A stretch of DNA of 64,000 nucleotides from Rhodosporidiobolus odoratus (Eukaryota; Basidiomycota; Microbotryomycetes; Sporidiobolales; Sporidiobolaceae): contig JAOANU010000007.1 in assembly GCA_034387635.1 (NCBI GenBank), positions 372,001 to 436,000 on the forward strand. The letters are read 5' to 3'. The translations under genes were made by a program, and so were the position numbers. Positions within the stretch are counted from its first letter, which is position 1; each line of letters begins with the position of its first letter. Below are positions 22,799 through 33,874 of the stretch, piece by piece. Under the pieces are notes generated by a model, which made no database searches, was not told the DNA's origin, and saw only the letters and a list, made by a program, of their open reading frames with translations.

Positions 22799-24525
22799 AT
22801 GCTGATGACCGGCTGGCTCCGGACCTACCAGATTGCGGTCGTATGGGCGTGAGCGCATCGTTGGCGGCCGCGAAGCGAATCATCCTGACCTTTTTTTTTT
22901 CTTCCTTTTTCTTTTTTCCTTTTTCTCTCGTGGTCCCTCGTGGTTCTTGTTCCGCTCATTCCGCATGACAGCCCCTACACTGCCTCCAATTGCCCACTCT
23001 TCAATCCCTCCTTCAGCACAGCCGATGTTCTCGCCGCCAGCACTTCAGATGCCATTGTGGCTTCTCCTCCTCTGCGTCCTCCGGAGCCGCGTCGCCCTTC
23101 CCTCGTCGACTCTATGCGTAACGACCGCTCGCAGCTGCTCCCAGTGTCTCCGGCAAGCCCTTCAACCACTGGAGCCGACGGCGTGCCTCAACCGCCCGTC
23201 TCCTTCTTCTACACGGACTATAGCATTGCACCTTCTCCCGTAACTTCTTCTGGGAGTCTCGCCGGCTATAACTTCCACCCCTCTCCCTCTGCTTTCGAAA
23301 ACCCTACCATCGGTTCTCAAAGACCCTTGCCGTGCTCTTCGAGCGACACAGCGCGTCGTGCGTCCATCGGAAACGGCCTGACCGTCTCTTCAGCTTACAC
23401 GGGGTCAATCTACCCCTCCCCCGGCACGCTGCTGAACCAAAGCGTGAGCTACGAGCGCCGCCGTCAAAGCCTTGATGAAGAGTCACCTTTTTCCGCGCTG
23501 GGCCTTCCGGGGGAAGCTCGCGACGCTTCCATTGCCTACGAACTCTCCCGACTTGGCGGACACGACAGCGTGCCTGGTCAGACTCTCTTCCCGCTACTCC
23601 CGCCGCGCAGACCCAGTTACAACAGCCTTGATCCTGAGTTGGCCATTTCCGCCGGGAGCGCAGCGTCGAGGTATCCTATGGCAGTAGCCGTCACCGAGGA
23701 GTCTCCGGAGCTTCTTGATGAGGACGGGGACATGGGCTATGACGAGGAAGACGACGAAGCCGATGGGGATTATGTTGAAGGAGCCGCGAGAAAACCTCGC
23801 AGGAGCTCGGCTGGCGGGACAAATGGAGGAGAAGTGGACAACAAGCCGCCCATCTCGAGCAGCCATGACGTTCCGCATGTCTCCGCAGACAGCGTGACCC
23901 CTTTCATCTCGAGTGCGTTGTACCCTTCCTTTCCCTCTCGAGCAGACTTTCCTCAAGCCTTCCTCCTAACGCCTTTTTTCTGTTCCCAGAGCTGTACCAT
24001 CTCCTCTCGAATCTCATCTACTCCGATGTCGTCCGCTGGTCGGGCGACGGCAAGTCGGTTCTCTACGTCCATACATCGCAACGACTCCTCGACCTTCTCT
24101 CCCGTTTCTTCCGCCATTCTTCCCTTTCCTCTTTTTCGCGTCAAATGAACATCGTGCGTCCTACTCTCGACTCTGAGCTCTTCCCTCTTGAGCTAATCTG
24201 GACCGAAAACTGCCTGCAGTATGGCTTCACACGTCTCAGCATCGGTGAACTGTTGACCACCCTCGAGCACTCGCCCGCCGCACCCGAAGCCGCCGAACCC
24301 GGCGTCACCGCCGCGAGCGAGTATTCGGGTTTCACCCACCCACACTTCTCCCGCGACGGGCATGCCCAGCTCAACTTGCTCAAGCCGAGCGGGCCGAAAA
24401 CGGAGAAGGGAAAGGCGAATTTGGCGAAGAAGATGGCGGAGGGAGGAAGGAAGAGGAGGGGCAAAAGTAGTGGGAAGGGTGGGGATAAACCTGGCGGGGT
24501 TAGGAAGGGGAAAGTGAAAGAATAA
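22799..24525 (+). CDS. Heat-shock-factor-type transcription factor with C-terminal DNA-binding domain
   Basis: Nuclear DNA-binding protein of the HSF/Skn7 fold. The long middle exon (about 22972-23913) is Ser/Pro-rich with an acidic patch (DEDGDMGYDEEDDEADGD). It splices (donor near 23913, acceptor near 23991) to KLYHLLSNLIYSDVVRWS, VLYVHTSQRLLDLLSRFFRH and SSLSSFSRQMNI, then over another intron to YGFTRLSIGELL: the HSF winged-helix with its W-S, S-F-x-R-Q-[LM]-N-x-Y-G-F core. The tail is Lys/Gly-rich (KKMAEGGRKRRGKSSGKGG), stop at 24523. The start is uncertain: ATG 22799 gives a short exon ending at a GTGAGC donor at 22850 that is in phase with the acceptor just before PYTASNCPLF. The domain sits at the C-terminus rather than the N-terminus. 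Confidence 0.82.
22891..22929 (+). repeat. Polypyrimidine tract in presumed first intron of the HSF-type gene
   Basis: Nearly pure T with scattered C over about 39 bases, directly upstream of a CAG acceptor around 22981. Consistent with an intron pyrimidine tract. Confidence 0.6.
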
Positions 24526-24839
24526 GAGGTTGAGGGGAGAGCATGCTTGAGCGGTCGACAGGTGGAGATAGGTGTAGATACCCAATCGCTTCGTACAATA
24601 CCCTCGTCTTTGTCTAGATCCCCCTCACCCGCTTGCACTGTACAACCATCGCGTACATACGGATTGCACGCTGTCAGGACGAAGCCTCGGAAGCAGGCTT
24701 GGGCAAGATCGCTCAGAGAAATACTGAATACAAGCAAGGGAAACTCTATCTACGATACAGTCTGGCCTGTCGGCGATAAGTCAATCTAGATGCAAGAAGG
24801 TTGCGCGCATGCTGCAACCCAGCCGGAACTTGGGTGTCT
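24526..24839. other. Convergent 3' spacer
   Basis: Holds the 3' ends of the HSF-type gene (+) and the MetE-like gene (-). No gene seen. Confidence 0.5.
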
Positions 24840-26749
24840 TTAAGCGTCTTCCCAGACGAACTTGGCAGTTTCGACAGTCAGCTTGAGCTTGGCGAGGACC
24901 TGCGACGAGAGATGGCATCGGCGAAGAAGGAACATTCAAGATGGTGTCAGGGCGCGTTGTTCGGTCAACGGGAAAGGAGACAGAAGAGTAGATGCCAGAA
25001 AGCGGACAGAGGACAACGCACGTCGTCTCTAGTAACCGGGTTTCCTTCAGCGTGCGACGCAAATCCGCACTGAGGTGAGATGCAGAGACGGTGAAGGGCT
25101 TCCTCGCGAGTCTGGCTGGCGCCTTTGGCGACAAAGTCTGCGGCCTCGTAGATGCGCTTCTTGAGGGTTTCCTTGTTCTCGAGCGCCGGAAGCTTTGAGG
25201 AGATGAGGCCGAGGACGACGATCTTGTCGGAGGGAAGGTCGACGAGGGGCTGTGATGACGAGGTGAGCAAAGGAGAAACATGGGTAAGGATCAAGGCAGA
25301 AGACCGTTCAATACAAACCCAAGAATCGTTCACCGATGGAGAACTGCAGCGCACCTCGAAGCCACCAGCACGATCCGTGTCGTACTCGAGGTAGTAGACG
25401 TGAGCGTTGAGCTCGGTAAAGAGCTTCTTCGAGATGTGCTCGTAGCCACCCTCAGAGAAGTGCATGCCGTCCTTGAAGTTACCGCGGCACAAGTGGAGAC
25501 CGATGACCATGTCCTTGGGGGCGTCACGGACACAGTCGTTGTAGAGCTGGATGTACTGGTCGAGGACCTTGGCGGGGTCGATTCCTTCGGCTTTCATGCC
25601 TTCCAGCATGGAAGTGGCGCACTGCGAAGGTCAGGCAAGCGTGAGTACCGATGTAGGACATGCCAGTAGTAGCGTCAGCATACGAAGTAGGCGAGGATCG
25701 GGTCGTCGAACTGGACGTTACGGCAGCCAGCTGCGTACAGGTCTGCCAACTCCTCGCGGTAAGCCTTCGCGATGTCGGCGAAGTATTCCTCCTCGGTAGA
25801 ATAGACGGATCTGTCGAAGGCATGCTCTCCGTGACGAAGGTGGTACCATCTGTGTCGAGTATTGCATCGGCATAGGCAATAGATGTGGAAAGAACAATGT
25901 CTACAAAGAAACCGACGTACTCGGGCGCAGCAAGCGTGATCTTGATGTTCTTGACCTCATTGGGCTTGACGTTGGCAGCCAGGAACTCGAACTCGTGTCT
26001 GCAGGTCGCGTTCACAACTGATGCCGGGTCAGGGAGGTGCGTATCAATAAGGAGGAAAGGGCCAGTGAAGCTTGCCGGTACATTGGGCCGCGGCGGGACA
26101 GCTTGCCCTTGCAGAGCATGGTCGCAGCGGGCTTCTCGGCATGACTCTTGAAGAAGCCAGCAACGTCCGGAACGTACCTGCAGGAGAAAACGCTGTGTTA
26201 GAACGGCGCCGGTAAACGCAAAGAGGAGGAACTCGTTCACGTGGCTTCAAGCGATCGAGCGTATGAGGCCGACGAGGCTTGGAGACAAGACGAGGGAAAG
26301 TATCGAGTGAGACGACGCACACCTTGTACAATTCCTGGGTGGGATTCTTGATCACTTGCATGCCGTCGAGCCCCTCGAAGAAGCCTTCGAAGAACCTACA
26401 ACGCGGGGTTGTTAGTCTTTTCCTCGTTACTTCTTGCCAGCGGACCGGTACCAGAGCGACGTACATGTGCCTCCTGAACTCGCCATCCGTCCTGGCCATG
26501 ATGCCGCACTCCTCCTGCCTTTTCAGTTCCTGCTTGATGGCTTCGTCCTCGACGTCCTTGAGCTCCTGACGGGTGCACTTGCCTGAGTCGTACTCTGCAC
26601 GCTTGGCAAGGAGCTGCTCGGGGCCTGAGCGGGTGAAGTAGGATCAGTAGGCATGCGATGGAAGGGTCCGGAACAGAAGGAGAGATGGACGCACGCTTCA
26701 ACGAGCCAATTTGCTCAGCGCGATAGGGAGGACAGGCTTGTACGGGCAT
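24840..26749 (-). CDS. MetE-like (cobalamin-independent methionine synthase C-terminal domain) protein
   Basis: TIM-barrel protein of the UROD/MetE-C superfamily; probable methyltransferase using a Zn-bound thiol, acceptor unknown. The ATG at 26749 gives MPVQACPPYRAEQIGSLKR, then exons with KCTRQELKDVEDEAI, IMARTDGEFRRHM, FFEGFFEGLDGMQV, RRGPNVPASFTGPFLLID, a spliced PEWYHLRHGEHAFDRSVYST, CRNVQFDDPILAYF, MVIGLHLCRGNFKDGMHF (His and Cys Zn ligands) and LCISPQCGFASHAEGN (third Cys ligand). It ends ETAKFVWEDA, stop at 24840. It lacks the N-terminal half of full MetE/Met6, so it is the short fungal single-domain type and need not make methionine. Many introns; every join checked keeps frame. Divergent from the copper transporter, 284 bp apart. 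Confidence 0.87.
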
Positions 26750-27033
26750 CGTGGGTGAGTTGGGGTGCGATGCTGCTGGTACAGGTGATTCAGTGACGAG
26801 GTCAGCGGTGTCGGGACTCGCAAGATGTCCGAGATGTCCGGAGCGGAATCGGCGAGGCAGGCTGGAGGTGAGTGACAGGTAAGACGAGGGGTCGCTGGAG
26901 CGCCTGGTAGACCTACTGTGCTGGTTTCGACTTGAACTCAAGCGGTGTAAGACGGGTTGTCGTCTTGATCAGTTTCACATTGGTCTCACAACTTCCTCCA
27001 CCCTCAATCCCCTGCACCCATTAGTCGCCGAGG

Positions 27034-28039
27034 ATGGACCACGGCGAAATGGACCACGGTGAAATGGGCCACGATATGCCAGACCACGGCTCGCATCATA
27101 TGCCTTGCAAGGTCCGTCTCGCCTCCTTCTCCTCCCCCACCTCGCAATCATCCCCCGCTTGTCCTTCCTCTCCTGGCGCAAGGTGTCCCTTGCTCGACTA
27201 TGCTGACCTTTGTGACTCTCAGATGGCTATGGTCTGGAACACAGATCCGGTTGGTCATTGTCTCGTCTTCCCGTCTCTTCAGATCGGCTCGCGACAGACC
27301 CTCGTCTTCTGGCTGCTGTTCGGTACGTCACGCTTCCCTCTCCTTTCCCCATGAACGGACTGGCTCCCGCTGACTCAGTCATCACCTGCAGTTGTTGGCA
27401 TCTCCATACTCTGCGAGTACCTCCGCCTTTACCTCGCTTCCTTCGACCGATCGCTCCGCTCCAACCTCCGTGGCGGAACTGCAAGCGCTCGCGGGGTCTC
27501 GACACCAAGTAGAGCGGCAACTCCAAACGGATTGCGGAGGCCAAGCGGGTTTGCGCAGGCGGAAGGGAGTGAAGAAGCGCTGTTGGGCGTGACTGGAGAT
27601 AGGATCCGAGGTGGTCGCTTTTCGGGCGTTATGTACGTCGTTCTCCATCTTGCGTTGCTTGCTGGTTGCGCACGTCACAGACACCCCGCTGAGGTGTAAG
27701 CTTGACTGACGAGCTGACCTGTTTCTTGATTTTCTCGTGATAGCCGCCTACCCTTTTCGATGCAGCTGCGCAGGAGCATCGGCTACGCTGTTCATGTCGG
27801 GCTCACCTTCTTCATCATGCTGCTGGTCATGAGCTACAACATGCAGATTATCGGCGCCATCCTCCTGTTCGTCTTGCCTCTTCTCGCCTTTTTCCTGAGC
27901 CTGATTATCCTCTTCTCCTGACGCTCTTCCTCCTTGCTGTAGTGGCGCTTTCCTCGGACACTTCATCTTTCAGCGTCACATCGACCTCGGCGCCTCTCTC
28001 GATGATGGAGATCTCGGTAAAGGCCTTCAGTGCCATTAA
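27034..28039 (+). CDS. Ctr-family copper transporter
   Basis: High-affinity Cu(I) uptake protein of plasma or vacuolar membrane; trimer with three TM segments each. The ATG at 27034 opens a His/Met-rich N-terminus (MDHGEMDHGEMGHDMPDHGS), a copper-collecting region. Intron 27112-27222 is followed by MAMVWNTDPVGHCLVFPSLQ and TM1 (TLVFWLLFVVGISILCEYLR). After a ~70-residue loop and an intron, TM2 contains FFIMLLVMSYNMQ with the essential M-x-x-x-M, and TM3 has GAFLGHF with the G-x-x-x-G packing motif. It ends DDGDLGKGLQCH, stop at 28037. An apparent 33-nt gap-like stretch at 27248-27282 is coding, since it is in frame and too short for an intron. All key family residues are visible. Confidence 0.95.
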
Positions 28040-28454
28040 GGCTGGCGGAGGCGGGTCCTTCGCGAGCTGGCAGAGTATGTGTAGGCTTAACTCAGTTTCC
28101 TGTAGCCTTATACGGTTCTACGATACTCTAGGGGTAGGTTTCGGCAGGACGAGCATGCTAAGCGGTTTCGAGGGGTCCAACGCTGCAGAGGGGCAAGCGG
28201 GCTGGTTGACCTCGCATCCTGGTTTCCCTCTTGACCATCTCTCTTGAAGCATTGCTGCTGCGCAGTACAGTGTCTACTCTTGCTCATCCTTGTGGCAGTG
28301 CAGTCACTCGTTTCCTCCTCCCGCCCTCTCCCTTTCGTCTCCCTCAAGAACGCCTCCCTCGCAACCGATTTATTTCGCCCTGGTGGCCCTACTGTTGACC
28401 GCGCCACTTCCCTGATAGGTTGAACGTGCCTGGCTCAAGCAAAGCCTGCAGGGA
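28040..28454. other. Intergenic, copper transporter to membrane protein
   Basis: Same-strand spacer holding the copper transporter 3' end and the next promoter; pyrimidine-rich towards the downstream ATG. No gene seen. Confidence 0.5.
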
Positions 28455-29731
28455 ATGCGCCCGTCCTTTGATTTCCTTTCCCCTCTTTATCTACTATTCT
28501 TCCTTCTTCTCCTCCTCCCTTGCCACTCCATCGCACATCGCGACTGCAGCTCGAATTCTCACCGTCTCCGCCTCCCTGCCAACCACCGATCTCGCTGCTC
28601 CGTCCGCGCCGTCGACCCCAACGTCCACTCGCAGCACCTCACCAACCGCCAGCAACACGAGCCGCAGGCAGGAGCGAAGGATCGAGGGAAGTTTCTGGGA
28701 TCGGTCTGGGACCATACAGGGCACGGTGTAGAGCTCGTTGAGAAAGCAGGAGGCGACCGGCAAGGTAGCGCAGGCCGGGACTTCTTTTCTTCCACCACCC
28801 CGACTACAGCGCGGGCGACGGTGAGGTCTACTTCGCAGGCCAAGGCGAGCAGCACCTCTCGTCATCACGAGAAGATGGTACAGTCAAAGGTGTCGACTCC
28901 GGCGACGAGCAGCACGCCAGGACGGACAATCGCAGCTACGAGGACCCTCAGCACCTCGACCTCTCGGGCAGCTGTGTCTTCGACATCACCTCCTCCGTCG
29001 CCGGCGGCGTCAGTTGCTTCGCGTTCTTCTGCGTCGCCTCCGACGCTCTCGCTTGTGCCCACTTCTGCTTTGGCGTCGTGCGTCCTTCTCTTTCTGAAGT
29101 CGGTCAATCGCCCGACGCCTGGACTCACAACCTTCTGACAGGACAATTCCTTCGTCAAGTACCTCGACGCTCCCTTCTTCCATTCTACCTCCTGCCTCGT
29201 CCTCCCCTCAGGCTGCGTCGCCTTCCTTCTCTTTAACCAGCCTTGACACGACGTCTGGCGCCACGTCTTCCCCTGATCCGACGGCAGCCAGCGACGCCTC
29301 AGGCTCAGCTATCCCGGCGTCTGCCTCGCCTTCGGCGTTCGTCCTGCCTGGCAGATCACTGTCGGTCCTTCCGATTGGCCTTGGCGTGTTTGGCGGAGTC
29401 GCAGCAGTGGCGTTGATCGTGCGTTTTCTGCGGTTCCCGCTCGTCCTGTCACTGATCGCTGGGCAACCCCTGTGTCGTTCTTACTGACGATATGTCGCTC
29501 TCGCAGGTCGTCGCCCTCGTCACCTACGAACGCCGCAAGTATCGAGCGCAATTCCAGCGTCGCCGTCGCGAGCAGCAACAGCAGCAAGTTCTCGCCGGGA
29601 TGGGCGTCAGCGCGACTCCAGACACAACGCGTGGTGTTACACCTCGCGGGGGGGGTGGAAGGAGTACAGGGTATGGTGCAGCTGGAACTAGGCTTGGAGC
29701 TGGAAGGGAGATGAGGGAAGGGAGGGTTTAG
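28455..29731 (+). CDS. Ser/Thr-rich single-pass membrane protein (wall-sensor-like layout)
   Basis: Not a recognised family. The ATG at 28455 opens MRPSFDFLSPLYLLFFLLLL, a strong signal peptide. About 290 residues of Ser/Thr/Ala/Pro-rich sequence follow, likely heavily O-mannosylated. A splice (donor near 29075, acceptor near 29142) continues STIPSSSTSTLPSS. The membrane segment is LSVLPIGLGVFGGVAAVALI, then an intron, then VVALVTYERRKYRAQFQRRR with a poly-Gln run and a Gly-rich tail ending REMREGRV, stop at 29729. The layout (signal, Ser/Thr stalk, one TM, basic cytosolic tail) is that of Mid2/Wsc-type or Axl2-like surface proteins, but no Cys-rich WSC domain is present. The N-terminal frame is uncertain, because an overlapping frame is also Ser/Thr-rich. 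Confidence 0.65.
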
Positions 29732-30117
29732 CTTGATCTCGCAGGTCGAGTTTCGGCTACCCATGCTGTTGGAGGAGCAGGCACGTACGTACACTGCAGT
29801 ATCGCTTTCGCCCGCGCAGGTGTGTTCGAGCAGAGGGCGAGCCAGATAGCCCACTTGAGAAGGTCATTTCGAGTTTCCTGCGCCCGTTCAGTCGTTCCTG
29901 CGCTGTTCCATGCCGACTCAGCGGTCCGGCTCTGTCGATAAGGACTCCAAGTATAACGAGGCACTCATTGTACCAGAACTCGAGGGTTTACATCTAGTCC
30001 GGGCATCTTCAAGATTGGTCCTTCTCTTCCTCTTCATCTCTCTCGTATCGAGTCTCGCCTGCTGTACACCAAGGACACACTTGACCCTTCACACTCATTA
30101 TATAACCCATCTTCTCC

Positions 30118-31167
30118 ATGGAACGCCTCCAGCCCCGCCCATCCGCTGATTCCGATCGTTAAACAACCTCGTTACACCAACGCCGTTCTTTTTGGCCTCA
30201 GAGCGTACCCGGGACCATCTCGGCCTTCCCTACAGCATTGCCGGTAGCGACTATTCACTATCTCCTTACGGCGGCTCCTACCTCTGCGAATGAACTCGTC
30301 TGCCGGATCTGCCTTGACGGCGAGAGAGATGGCGAGCTTGGAAGGCTGTTCGCTCCGTGTAGGTGCAGGGTTACGGTGAGCTGTTCTCCAGACTCATCTC
30401 GTATAGTTCTCCGTAACTAATCCGCAGGGAGTACTGTTTTGCGCCGTTCTTTCATGACAGGCCCGAGTCGTGCATCAAGGCTGCCCGAAACGCTGGCGGC
30501 TCGTCAGCGGAAAGCGGGGTTTTCACTGCTGTAATACCTGCGGCGGCGAGTACCGTCGTCAGCGAGCTTGGCTAGCAAGTTTGGTCAAGCGACTTTGTGC
30601 GTTCTTTCCGTTCTCTCCGTCAAGCAAAAGTATACATGGTTGTCTTGTTCTACTTGCCCAGCTGTGGAGCATCTTCTTTCCATCGAATGTCTGCTGGCTG
30701 CCGTCGCGTGCCACGCAGGGCGCACCTACGTCGTCCGGTTTTGCACGACTCACAGACTTCCCGGGAGCCGTAAGTCGATGGTCTTGCTTCAGTTCAGACA
30801 GCCCAGAAGCCAGCACTAACTCGTATACAAGATCCTGGCCAGCGGGAACCCTTCCATCATAGAGACGCTGACGTCAACGTTCTGCCCCAGCTCGAAGTCA
30901 CGTCCCGCGCCGTCACCACCAACCTACGGGGGGTAGAACTTCCACTTTGGGCGAGCGTACTGGGACGTTCCTATTTACTCATGGCACGCTTCATTCTCTT
31001 TTTCCGTGACTCGTCGCAACGGGTCGCTGATCATCTACCGATCCAGACCCTCACTGCCTGCCGGCGCAATCCTTACCGCTGCGTTTGTGCACGACTGGGC
31101 TCAGCGGACTCTCGAGTACCTTCAGGAGAAGACCATCACAGACGCGGAGGAGTACGCAATAGATTAG
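30118..31167 (+). CDS. RING-CH (MARCH-type) zinc finger protein, probable membrane E3 ligase
   Basis: Probable ubiquitin ligase. The RING-CH finger is complete across a splice: CRICLDGERDGEL, FAPCRCR, then ARVVHQGCPKRWR and FHCCNTCGGEY, giving C-x2-C, C-x-C, H-x2-C and C-x2-C ligands with the usual spacing (C + 7 + H). The preferred start is ATG 30118 (MERLQPRPSADSD), spliced from a GTTAAA donor to the acceptor before 30238. An in-frame end could be YLQEKTITDAEEYAID, stop at 31165. The stretch between the finger and that end has several possible splice forms, and I cannot fix it; membrane segments usual for MARCH proteins are not obvious. The finger is solid, the remainder is not. Confidence 0.62.
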
Positions 31168-31809
31168 ACGAGGCCAGAGTACTTTCGACGGCGTCGACGT
31201 ATTGTTAGCTTAGCAATTGCATAGTTGAGTATGAAGGCGTAGCGTTTTGCAACTTGACCTTCTCAGTTTTGCTTCTTTTCCCTCTACCTGTCGTTTGTCC
31301 GGCGAGCAGCTCGAAGTTCGCTCGGCTCACTCGCTATAACGATGATGGTGGAACCGCGGGAAATTGAGTTCAGCTGCACAGACACTACCCGAGCAGGACC
31401 GCCTCTCGATGAACCCTTCCCTTTCTTCGCCTCTCGCTCTCCTTGCCTTATATCCCGCAGACTCTTTGGGCTCCTCTAGGTGCACGCTCAAAGCACAAGG
31501 AAAGTGTCTATTGCTGCGCGGAATTGCTGTATGCTAGGTAAGGGTAGTTAGGAGAACGGTAAAACCGACGGGAAAACTATGTGGTGGGGGTAAAAGGTGC
31601 GAGTGAGTGGACAAGGTAAGCAATGAGAGCTGGAACAGGGTTAGATGGCGACAGGGCAGTGACGACGGGGTATACAGATGCGAAGAGAGATAGACAAAGG
31701 ACGAGGAGAGGAAGAGAAGAGAGAAGAGAAGATCAGAGAAACGATGAAAGCAGAAAAAGGCAACAGGGTCTTTTTTTTTGGGTGATCTTTTCGAAGCCAT
31801 TCCGCGCGA
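31168..31809. other. Convergent 3' intergenic region
   Basis: Between the RING-CH gene (+) and the wall-sensor-like gene (-). Contains purine-rich sequence (31625-31770) and no gene that I can support. Confidence 0.45.
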
Positions 31810-33874
31810 CTAGAGCGGCCCTTTGCGCTCACTCATCTCATTCCCCAAACCAAACCCGCCACCGACGTTCGGGCTAGGTACCCTGAACGGGCTTTCCGTC
31901 CTCGTTCCGACAGGCGGAGAAGCTATCCTAGGTGGAGGCGACGCTGAGCCCGAAGCGCGAGCACCACCGGCCCCTGGCGCACCGCGAGGTTCGTGGTTGT
32001 AGGAAGAGGAGGAGGTGGCTGACGGGCCGCGAGACATTGACAAGTACTCGCTTTGGCCGGAGAGGTTGGCGTCGGGAGAAGAGTCGAGAGAGGGCGAGGC
32101 GGTGTGACCGGAGTAGGGAGAGTGAGAGCCGGTGCCGTAGTGCGGAGGGGGGTAGGCGTTGTTCTGGCTACCCTGAAGAGGCGGGTAGGCTGCGGCACCG
32201 AGGAAAGGGTCATATGATTGAGGTGCGCCGCCAGGGTAGCCGCCAGAATCGGCCATGGCGAGTTGCTCGTACGAGGCTTGGCGAGAGTGCATGGCAGCAT
32301 TGATGCCGAGCAGCGTGCCTTGCGAGTCATTCCGACCGTGCGCGCCGCCTGAAGGTCCGCCATACTCGGAGGCTTCATCGTCACCTATTCCGGCGCCGCC
32401 AGTGCGGTGCGTGTCGAGAGGTTTGAGGACGGACGTGTTGGCGCTGATCAAGCCGCCATCTTGCTGAAGTTCGGGCCAGCGGATTTCCTCGATTTCGTCA
32501 TTATCGAGCGATGAGAAGCGACGTTGCGTCATGCGATAGACGATAAAGACGAGAGCGCCCACGACGACGACACCCTGTGAAGAGAGTGCGTTAGCGAGAC
32601 TGCCATCGGTACAGATGGACAAGCAGCAAAGGCAAGAATGCGGGAGCTGGGAAGGGAGGAGAAGGCGGCTCGCGAGACGAAAACTCGGAATCGGAATAGC
32701 GGCATATAAGACAGGTAGCGAGGTGTGGGTAGAGGAGGACTGAACGTACTCCGACGACTCCACCGATAATACCCCAGGTCTTGCCAGTTGACGAACCGCC
32801 GTTGTTCTGCTTGATGGGCACCGACGACGGGGTCATCGTAGTCCCCGTAGAGGTCTTGAGTGAGCCATCCGCGTCGGTGAACGTGCTGGTGAAGGTGACT
32901 TCGACAGACGTGATGGCTAAAACCGACCGTAAGTATCAGTATCCTCCGAGACAGGGACAAGATCGGAATGCGTACTGCTCGAAGCTTCATTCTTGCTTGC
33001 AGACTCTGAGGGAAGCGAAGAAGCGCCTGCCGACAGGCTACCACCAGCGGAAGGAAGAGATGCTGGGTCTGATGCCGAAGGAGATGAGGCGGGGATCGAT
33101 GCGGCAGAGCTGGCGCTGGTTGTGCCGACCTGCGATGTCGGCGCTTGGGACGATGTAGTAGCTATGGACGAGGTAATGTCAGTGAAATGGCCATATCACC
33201 CGGCGACACGCTCTGCTTTTTTCGACCTCCTGATCATCCCCCTTCACCTCCTATGGCCCCAATCGCCTCGTCCAAAGGGCAGCCGCTAGCGAAATTTGCC
33301 GACCACTGTTCTACTAGTAGACACGTTCTCCGGCTGCTTCGCCCCGTACGTTACTTTTCTTCACCGCCTCGCCAGCACAACCCCGAACACCGCTCGCTCA
33401 GGCAAATCCAGCGTAGAGCCTGGGAAGAAACGTACGCTGATTCGCGGCGCTGGTCTGCTCTTGAGTCGTCTGCTGAGCTGGAGAAGTGGTTGCGGCGCTC
33501 GTTGTCGGTTGCTCTGCCGCGGAAGTTTCGGCCGGCACCTGGGTAGTGGTCACCGCCGGCGCTTGACTGGTAGTAGCAACGGGCTGTGAAGTTTCGGCAG
33601 CAGGCGTGGTCTGAGCAGCGTCTGCTGCCGGACTGCTTGTTGTGTCTGCGGTTGGAGTATCTCCGGTGACGGCTCCCGCTGCGGAAGTGACAGCGGAGTC
33701 TTGTCGCTTGTAACGAGGGTAGTTGCTGGGAGGTAGAAAACGCGGGCGGACGAACAGGGAGGGTTTAGATGGTGGTTTGATGGCGGGAGAGGTTGTCGAG
33801 GAGGGAGAGGGGGACGGTGCACCGAGGGTGAGGAGGACGAGGGAGAGAGGGAGGGGTAGAGTAGAGAGGCGCAT
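31810..33874 (-). CDS. Mid2-like cell-surface sensor protein
   Basis: Single-pass plasma-membrane protein with wall-stress-sensor architecture. The ATG at 33874 gives MRLSTLPLPLSLVLLTLGAP (signal peptide). A possible dibasic Kex2 site YKR/QD lies about 55 residues in. Then there are long Ser/Thr/Ala/Gln repeats (TTSPAQQTTQEQTSA), split by introns, and a conserved-looking SVEVTFTSTFTDADGSLKTS just outside the membrane. The TM segment is GIIGGVVG spliced to GVVVVGALVFIVYRM, followed by RRFSSLDNDEIEEIRWPELQ and a ~220-residue cytosolic tail rich in Gly, Pro and Ser ending GNEMSERKGPL, stop at 31810. The family label rests on topology and on the 'IRWPEL' juxtamembrane style of fungal Mid2-like proteins, so it is moderate. 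Confidence 0.7.

Noticed and set aside
27248..27282. A 33-nt intron in the copper transporter
   Set aside because: The stretch is in frame, too short for an intron, and encodes the expected pre-TM1 sequence (GHCLVFPSLQ).
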